Of a stretch of 37,578 nt of DNA, positions 32,990 to 37,578 are shown one piece after another. The stretch lies in assembly GCA_903871575.1 (NCBI GenBank), contig CAIQHJ010000010.1:1-37578 (forward strand), given 5' to 3'. A model generated the notes under the pieces. That model was not told the origin of the DNA. It made no database searches and saw nothing but the letters and a program-made list of their open reading frames with translations. Position numbers and translations under genes: made by a program. The number at the start of each line of letters is the position of its first letter. Within the stretch, counting starts at the first letter, position 1. This stretch comes from an uncultured Bacteroidota bacterium. GTDB taxonomy: Bacteria; Bacteroidota; Bacteroidia; Chitinophagales; Chitinophagaceae.

Positions 32990-34264
32990 TTAGAAGTTCT
33001 TCGTAACACCCAACTTGATTCCAAAATTATATAATTTCTCACTGTAAATATAACTTTTATCGAAGGAGGATAAGAGTTGATATCTGAATTGCGGACCGGC
33101 ATTGATGACGGCCCCATTTTTTAATTTATAACTCAGGTAGGTTTCAATGCTGGTGTTGATGTTCCACTTCCGCACTAAAAAAGGGTCTTCAACAATGTTT
33201 TTCATGTCGTTGGTGACCATGATTTTATTGCCACCAAACAAATAACTGGGTTGTATAGTGGCGCCGGCAAACCATTGAAAATTGTCGTTTCCGGTTAATT
33301 CAAATTCGGTTCCAATGGGTAATGATATTTGGTAAGAACGGTTGTTGTTTTCAACTGCTCTTTGATTGAGCAATGTATTGTTTTCGGTATTGAGTAAACC
33401 GGTATTGTCGTTGATTGATTTGGATGCTGCTTTTAGATTTTCTGCATCAGTGCTGTTGCCATATTGCGCAAAATTAAATTGCATACCAGCTTTCAACCGC
33501 ATGTATTTGGAGATGTTCATTAAAAAAGCGCCACCAGCTTCTAAATTCCAGGATGGACCGGTATAATAAGCACTTGCATTTTCATTGCTGTTGGCATTCA
33601 TTCCCTCGGTGTTGTTCAATGCCACCAAAGGATCCGTATTTCTAATGGTGCTTCGATAACCAAATGAAGGTGTGGCGTAAAACTGGTACGCATAACCGTT
33701 ATTAGATTTTGTAGGAGTAGAAACTTGTACCGGATTGTTTCTACTTGCTATGTATTGATTTGAATTAACAGTAGCGTTCAATCGAAGTGGTGCATTGATA
33801 ATGTTCGATGCTTGGTCAATTGCAATCGAAGTTGTCATTTGTATTTCACCCAACGCTGTTGCTTTTTCTGTTTCTATGTGTAAGAAATCTTTATCAGCAA
33901 TGGATTGCTGCGGCATCATATTTTTTTGACTGGCATTTGTTTTGTTTTCAAATGCTGTTGCCTCATTTTTTAGAAAGTTGCCATCAACTTTGTTCTGCGA
34001 TAAAGTTATTTCATTGAGCGTTGTATTTTGTTTTACAGACACAACGGTTGCAATATGATTTGATGATGTGATAGGGGTTGATTTTTTTTGCATGAACATA
34101 ACGAGCATAAGCATCAACATAATGGTAGTGACAGAAGGCAATTTTCTGCCGGGATACATATTGTTATAAATGCTATTCCACAATTTTATAGAAGGACGCA
34201 ACTTAAAATCTGCTGTTGCTTCTTTCAAAAATTGTTCAAAATTTCCAGGTGCGTTGTTCTCCAT
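32990..34264 (-). CDS. Sigma-factor-linked membrane protein with cytoplasmic head, one helix and C-terminal beta-barrel
   Basis: A 424-residue protein directly downstream (27 bases) of the ECF sigma gene, the usual position of an anti-sigma factor. The N-terminal 43 residues (FEQFLKEATADFKLRPSIKLWNSIYNNM) are polar with a helical, W-containing pattern as in Bacteroidota anti-sigma-like proteins. One hydrophobic helix follows (about 44-58, VTTIMLMLMLVMFMQ), then a low-complexity Asn/Thr/Gln linker (about 60-190) and a region of alternating strands (about 190-424) ending YNFGIKLGVTKNF with a terminal Phe. The barrel part looks like an outer-membrane porin-family domain. No zinc-binding ZAS motif is present. 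Function is inferred from context. Confidence 0.7.
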   Translation of the reverse strand: MENNAPGNFEQFLKEATADFKLRPSIKLWNSIYNNMYPGRKLPSVTTIMLMLMLVMFMQKKSTPITSSNHIATVVSVKQNTTLNEITLSQNKVDGNFLKNEATAFENKTNASQKNMMPQQSIADKDFLHIETEKATALGEIQMTTSIAIDQASNIINAPLRLNATVNSNQYIASRNNPVQVSTPTKSNNGYAYQFYATPSFGYRSTIRNTDPLVALNNTEGMNANSNENASAYYTGPSWNLEAGGAFLMNISKYMRLKAGMQFNFAQYGNSTDAENLKAASKSINDNTGLLNTENNTLLNQRAVENNNRSYQISLPIGTEFELTGNDNFQWFAGATIQPSYLFGGNKIMVTNDMKNIVEDPFLVRKWNINTSIETYLSYKLKNGAVINAGPQFRYQLLSSFDKSYIYSEKLYNFGIKLGVTKNF

Positions 34265-34291
34265 GATTAAATTTCATTGGACACTGGCTTA

Positions 34292-34870
34292 TTAGCCATG
34301 TGTTGCTTTGCCAATTGTTTTTTGTTTAATTGGTGACGAAATGATTCCTTTTTTGATGAGGAGATTTTCTAGCATACCCTTAGCTCTGGCATACTGACTT
34401 CTACTGGTTCCTTCTTCAATCTCAAGCATACTCGCAATTTCTTTGTGCGAATAACCTTCAATGGCATATAAGTTCAATACCGTTTTATAGCCAACCGGCA
34501 ACGAGCGAATGCATTCTACAATTTGTTTGGCTTGTATTATGGCTGGAATAAAATCCTCATTGCTGTGTAAATATGCCGCATTGGAAATGTCAACAAATTC
34601 GTTGAAGCGTTTATTTTTTTTAAGGTGGTTGATACAGGTGTGCACCATCACACGCCTAATCCATCCTTCCAATGATCCTTCATTTCTAAATTGATGAAGC
34701 TGAGCAAATACTCTAATGAATCCTTCTTGCAACATGTCTTCTGCGTCCATTCTGTTTTTGGCATAGCGATAACATACTCCCAACATTTTGGGACTGTATG
34801 TTTGATATAAAAATTCTTGTGCTGCTTTGTTGTTCAATAAACTATCCTGCAGCATTTGCGCTTCTGTCAT
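34292..34870 (-). CDS. ECF-type RNA polymerase sigma factor
   Basis: A 192-residue group IV sigma-70 factor that directs RNA polymerase to a specific regulon. Region 2 spans about 20-88 (FLYQTYSPKMLGVCYRYAKNRMDAEDMLQEGFIRVFAQLHQFRNEGSLEGWIRRVMVHTCINHLKKN) and region 4 about 118-178 (IRSLPVGYKTVLNLYAIEGYSHKEIASMLEIEEGTSRSQYARAKGMLENLL). The downstream membrane/barrel protein is the likely regulator. The 73-base upstream spacer contains TATATTTA but no clear -33 partner; autoregulation is possible but unproven. Confidence 0.95.
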   Translation of the reverse strand: MTEAQMLQDSLLNNKAAQEFLYQTYSPKMLGVCYRYAKNRMDAEDMLQEGFIRVFAQLHQFRNEGSLEGWIRRVMVHTCINHLKKNKRFNEFVDISNAAYLHSNEDFIPAIIQAKQIVECIRSLPVGYKTVLNLYAIEGYSHKEIASMLEIEEGTSRSQYARAKGMLENLLIKKGIISSPIKQKTIGKATHG

Positions 34871-34943
34871 AGACTAAAAAAGTACATTAAATATAGGTCA
34901 AAATCCGCTCAATTCATGTAAAAATTTAGAGGATGAACAACGT

Positions 34944-35447
34944 CTATTTTGATTTTTTTCTATGAATGGAGTCAGCAGGATAAACATGTTGGAAACTATC
35001 CATCAGATTGGATGCCCAATTGTTGATTTCTTGTTTGTCTGTGTCAGATAAAACCGCGTTTTGGTGTATAATGGTATAGCTCTCAAGTGGCATTTCATCT
35101 TCTTCAATCTGTTCTTTTATTTCTTCGAGTTTATGGTATTGACGCCTTAAGGAGTAGCTTCCAAATTCGGAAAAGTTTAATTCGCCTTTGCCTTCTTCAA
35201 TGTGATCATTTAACCACCAAGCAACAGGCTGAATGTTAGCATACCAAGGATAATGGGTGTTGTTAGAATGGCAATCGTAGCAACTGTTTTTCAACAATGA
35301 AATTGTTGATGGTGGAACCTGATGAACCTGATCAATTGCCATGGTTTCCATTTTAGTTGATTGATTTTTAGCTGCCTTCGGAATGAACTGAACACCAACC
35401 AAAACAATGACGATTAGGAGTAAAAAGAATTTTAAAAATGACTTCAT
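34944..35447 (-). CDS. Membrane-anchored heme-binding-domain protein with one CxxCH
   Basis: A 167-residue protein with an N-terminal membrane helix or signal (MKSFLKFFLLLIVIVLVGVQFIP) and a c-type heme attachment motif CYDCH at 56-60, followed by SNNTHYPWYANIQPVAWWLNDHIEEGKGELNFSEF. This is the pattern of the small haem-binding domain family common in Bacteroidota. It probably acts in the periplasm in electron transfer or redox sensing. It starts 10 bases after gpmI stops, suggesting co-transcription with a glycolytic enzyme, and it precedes the sigma gene by 73 bases. Confidence 0.88.
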   Translation of the reverse strand: MKSFLKFFLLLIVIVLVGVQFIPKAAKNQSTKMETMAIDQVHQVPPSTISLLKNSCYDCHSNNTHYPWYANIQPVAWWLNDHIEEGKGELNFSEFGSYSLRRQYHKLEEIKEQIEEDEMPLESYTIIHQNAVLSDTDKQEINNWASNLMDSFQHVYPADSIHRKKSK

Positions 35448-35457
35448 CTAAAAAAAA

Positions 35458-36975
35458 TTATTGAATTAAAATTTCCCCTTTCATTTCTGTTGGAATGGGA
35501 AGGTCCATCATGTGTAAAATAGTTGGAGCAATATCGCCCAGCTTTCCAGGATGTATATTGCCTTTCCAGGTTTTGTCGATGATGAAAAGTGGAACCGGAT
35601 TTAAGGTATGTGCAGTATTGGGTGTGCCATCTTCGTTAATTTCATAATCAGCATTTCCATGGTCTGCGGTTAAGAAAATGGTGTATCCGTTTTCAATGGC
35701 AGTGCTTACAATTTTTTCAACACATTGGTCAACTGTTTCCACAGCTTTGATGACTGCCTCCCAAACGCCTGTATGGCCAACCATATCTGCGTTGGCAAAG
35801 TTTAAGCAAATAAAATCGGGTTTGTTTTCTTTTAATTCCTTTAATGCAGATTCGGTTAGTTCAATGGCGCTCATTTCTGGTTGAAGGTCGTAGGTAGCCA
35901 CTTTGGGAGAAGGAACCATGATTCTTTTTTCGCCTTCAAAAGGTGTTTCTCTGCCACCGCTGAAAAAGAAGCTTACATGCGGGTATTTTTCTGTTTCAGC
36001 CATTCGGAGCTGGGTTTTTCCATGTTGAGATAAAACCTCCCCGAGTGTATTTTTTAAATCATCATTCTCATAAACCACATGTACAGCTTTGAAATTTTGG
36101 TCGTACTGTGTCATGGTAGTATAATGTAAATCCAATGTATGCATATCAAAATCTGGCATATCGATTTGCGTTAGCACTTCAGTTATTTCACGACACCTAT
36201 CTGTTCTAAAATTGAAACAAATAACCGCATCTCCATTTTCAATCGTTGTTTTTCCAATGCTTTCGTTGATGATTGGCTTAATGAATTCGTCGGTTATGTT
36301 ATGCGCATATGCATTTTTCATTGCAGCTATCATGTCTGTGGTATGTTCACCAACTCCATTCACCATTGCATCATAGGCAATCTTTACTCTTTCCCATCTT
36401 TTATCTCTATCCATCGCATAATATCTACCGGTAATGGTAGCAAGTTTTCCGGTAGATTGTTCGATGTGTTGTTGAAGCGTTTCAATAAATTGTATCCCCG
36501 ATTTTGGATCGGTATCTCTTCCATCGGTGAATGCATGCACCAGTACATTTTGGAGATTGTGTGCTTTACAAGTACTCAAAATTGCTTTTAGATGATTGAT
36601 GTGTGAATGCACCCCACCATCGCTAACCAAACCCATCAGATGCAATGTTTTTTGCTTTGAGGCAGCGTATTCAATTGCAGCCAACAACTTCGGATGTTGC
36701 TGAAAACTATTATCGCGGATACCAACATTGATGCGTTGCAATTCTTGATACACAACCCTGCCAGCTCCTAAGTTTAGATGACCCACCTCACTATTACCCA
36801 TCTGCCCATCTGGCAAACCCACCGCCTCACCGCAGGTAATTAATGTAGTATTGGGATATTGATGATACAACGAGGTTACAAATGGAACATGTGCATGTTG
36901 TATGGCATCACTTTTTTTTACTTTCCCCAATCCCCATCCATCCATGATAACAAGCGCTACTTTTCTATTGTTCAT
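35458..36975 (-). CDS. gpmI: 2,3-bisphosphoglycerate-independent phosphoglycerate mutase
   Basis: Interconverts 3- and 2-phosphoglycerate in glycolysis and gluconeogenesis using two Mn ions and a phosphoserine. The 505-residue protein has the metal-site start VALVIMDGWGLG (D12), the nucleophile S62 in GQMGNSEVGHLNLGAG, VSDGGVHSHINHL, HAFTDGRDTDPKSG, the RYYAMDRDKRWER segment and the C-terminal metal cluster CLNFANADMVGHTG and TADHGNAD. All expected catalytic motifs are intact. It is the first gene of the minus-strand run, divergent from the DUF4783 gene. Confidence 0.98.
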   Translation of the reverse strand: MNNRKVALVIMDGWGLGKVKKSDAIQHAHVPFVTSLYHQYPNTTLITCGEAVGLPDGQMGNSEVGHLNLGAGRVVYQELQRINVGIRDNSFQQHPKLLAAIEYAASKQKTLHLMGLVSDGGVHSHINHLKAILSTCKAHNLQNVLVHAFTDGRDTDPKSGIQFIETLQQHIEQSTGKLATITGRYYAMDRDKRWERVKIAYDAMVNGVGEHTTDMIAAMKNAYAHNITDEFIKPIINESIGKTTIENGDAVICFNFRTDRCREITEVLTQIDMPDFDMHTLDLHYTTMTQYDQNFKAVHVVYENDDLKNTLGEVLSQHGKTQLRMAETEKYPHVSFFFSGGRETPFEGEKRIMVPSPKVATYDLQPEMSAIELTESALKELKENKPDFICLNFANADMVGHTGVWEAVIKAVETVDQCVEKIVSTAIENGYTIFLTADHGNADYEINEDGTPNTAHTLNPVPLFIIDKTWKGNIHPGKLGDIAPTILHMMDLPIPTEMKGEILIQ

Positions 36976-37106
36976 TTTTTATTTTTTGAAATGTAAAACT
37001 AAATAAATGGAAGTAAAGGTTGTGCTTTTCTTTTTATATAGCTGATAATTTGACGGAATACACAATTTTTCTAGCCGCTCCGTCGTTTCATAAATGGTTA
37101 ATTAGT

Positions 37107-37143
37107 TGAAGCTATGTCATACATGTTTATACATAGCTGCTTC
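37107..37143. promoter_or_regulatory. Inverted repeat upstream of the DUF4783 gene
   Basis: AGCTATGT (37110-37117) and ACATAGCT (37131-37138) are perfect 8-base complements around 13 bases; outer GAA/TTC can add pairs if two bases (GC) bulge in the right arm. It lies 39 bases before the ATG at 37182, within the 206-base gpmI-DUF4783 divergent spacer, which otherwise shows nothing I can name. It may be a regulator site or a leader hairpin. Confidence 0.35.
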
Positions 37144-37181
37144 AGATTTTTCAAATAACTGATTCAAAACAAAATATACAA

Positions 37182-37562
37182 ATGAAAAAGATCGTCGTAC
37201 TGATTTCTGCTTTTGTTGTTTTGGTTTCATTCACCACAAACAGTGCATGGGAAGATGTTTTATTGTCATTAAAATCTGGTAATTCAAGCCGCATTTCCTT
37301 ATTTTTTGACGAGCGTGTAGAATTGAGTTTTCCAGAAAGCAATTATGCATATAGCAAAACCCAGGCTGAAGCCGTTTTGAGAGATTTTTTTCAATTGCAT
37401 CAAGTGCGCAATTTTGAGCTGTTGCATAAAGGTGAGAATGTAGGCTCCTTCTATTGTATTGGTACATTGCATACCAAAAACGGCGTGTTTCGAACGACAG
37501 TGTTTGTAAAACAAAAAGGCAATAAGCAACTGGTACAAGAAATAAGGTTTGAAATCAAATGA
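37182..37562 (+). CDS. DUF4783-family exported protein
   Basis: A 126-residue protein with a signal peptide (MKKIVVLISAFVVLVSFTTNSA) and a small alpha+beta domain like the SnoaL/NTF2-like fold: WEDVLLSLKSGNSSRISLFFDERVELSFPE, AEAVLRDFFQLHQVRNFELLHKGENVGSFYCIGTLHTKNGVFRTTVFVKQKG. This is the DUF4783 pattern, found widely in Bacteroidota without known function. The stop TGA overlaps an ATG (ATGA), so a following gene is probably translationally coupled. Confidence 0.85.
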   Translation: MKKIVVLISAFVVLVSFTTNSAWEDVLLSLKSGNSSRISLFFDERVELSFPESNYAYSKTQAEAVLRDFFQLHQVRNFELLHKGENVGSFYCIGTLHTKNGVFRTTVFVKQKGNKQLVQEIRFEIK

Positions 37563-37578
37563 TATTAATCGCTCCTGA
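37559..37578 (+). CDS. Possible start of glycerate kinase, cut by window edge
   Basis: An ATG overlaps the stop of the DUF4783 gene by four bases (ATGA) and reads MILIAP plus D or E to the window end. Glycerate kinases commonly begin with ILIAPD, so this may be the first codons of one, but six and a half codons are too little for certainty. Confidence 0.25.

Overview
The window is an AT-rich, gene-dense stretch of chromosome from a member of the Bacteroidota. I infer the Chitinophagaceae/Chitinophagales side of the phylum. The evidence is a complete gldK-gldL-gldM-gldN cluster (type IX secretion and gliding), Bacteroidota-type families (DUF4271, DUF4783, the HemD variant), -7 promoter elements of the TAnnTTTG type, and the general absence of Shine-Dalgarno sequences. 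I see no phage, insertion sequence, CRISPR array, tRNA or rRNA gene. Most of the content is core metabolism and envelope biology.

Layout. 1-3163: acetyl-CoA synthetase (runs off the left edge), divergent from an MHS-type MFS transporter and a small membrane protein. 3145-10572: a secreted GH3 enzyme divergent from mutL, then mutL convergent with the B12-dependent ribonucleotide reductase nrdJ. The 478-base mutL-nrdJ gap holds a 102-bp tandem repeat with palindromic cores and the nrdJ terminator. 10863-13591: dtd, a MazG-like pyrophosphohydrolase, a PhoD-like phosphatase and a YcxB-like membrane protein. 13599-17593: a GNAT acetyltransferase (minus strand), then acpP-fabF-rnc-gpsA, a lipid-synthesis and RNA-processing run. 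17608-23286: an outer-membrane protein and hemW on the minus strand, then an Omp85-type protein, a DUF4271 membrane protein and hemD on the plus strand. 23308-25362: a SPATA20/YyaL-type thioredoxin-fold protein. 25501-30442: gldKLMN. 30494-36975, all minus strand: gpmI, a CxxCH heme-binding protein, an ECF sigma factor, an anti-sigma-like/beta-barrel protein, a lipoprotein and uvrC. 37182-end: a DUF4783 protein and perhaps the first codons of glycerate kinase.

How the genes work together. GldL and GldM form the proton-driven inner-membrane motor, and GldK and GldN form the periplasmic/outer-membrane ring of the type IX secretion system. AcpP and FabF extend fatty acids and GpsA supplies glycerol-3-phosphate for phospholipids. 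HemD and HemW serve tetrapyrrole synthesis and heme insertion. MutL, UvrC, Dtd and the MazG-like protein are quality-control functions.

The observations I find most worth following are: (1) an inverted repeat in each of the three spacers of gldKLMN, including a terminator-like hairpin between gldK and gldL and a large imperfect hairpin between gldM and gldN; (2) the 102-bp tandem repeat after mutL, whose palindromic arms change in a compensatory way between copies; (3) a MutL whose endonuclease motifs look degenerate and an RNase III with Asn in a metal-ligand position normally held by Asp; (4) a sigma-factor-linked protein that appears to combine a cytoplasmic head, one membrane helix and a C-terminal outer-membrane barrel. 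Everything here is read by eye from sequence and translations. No alignment, folding or database search was run.
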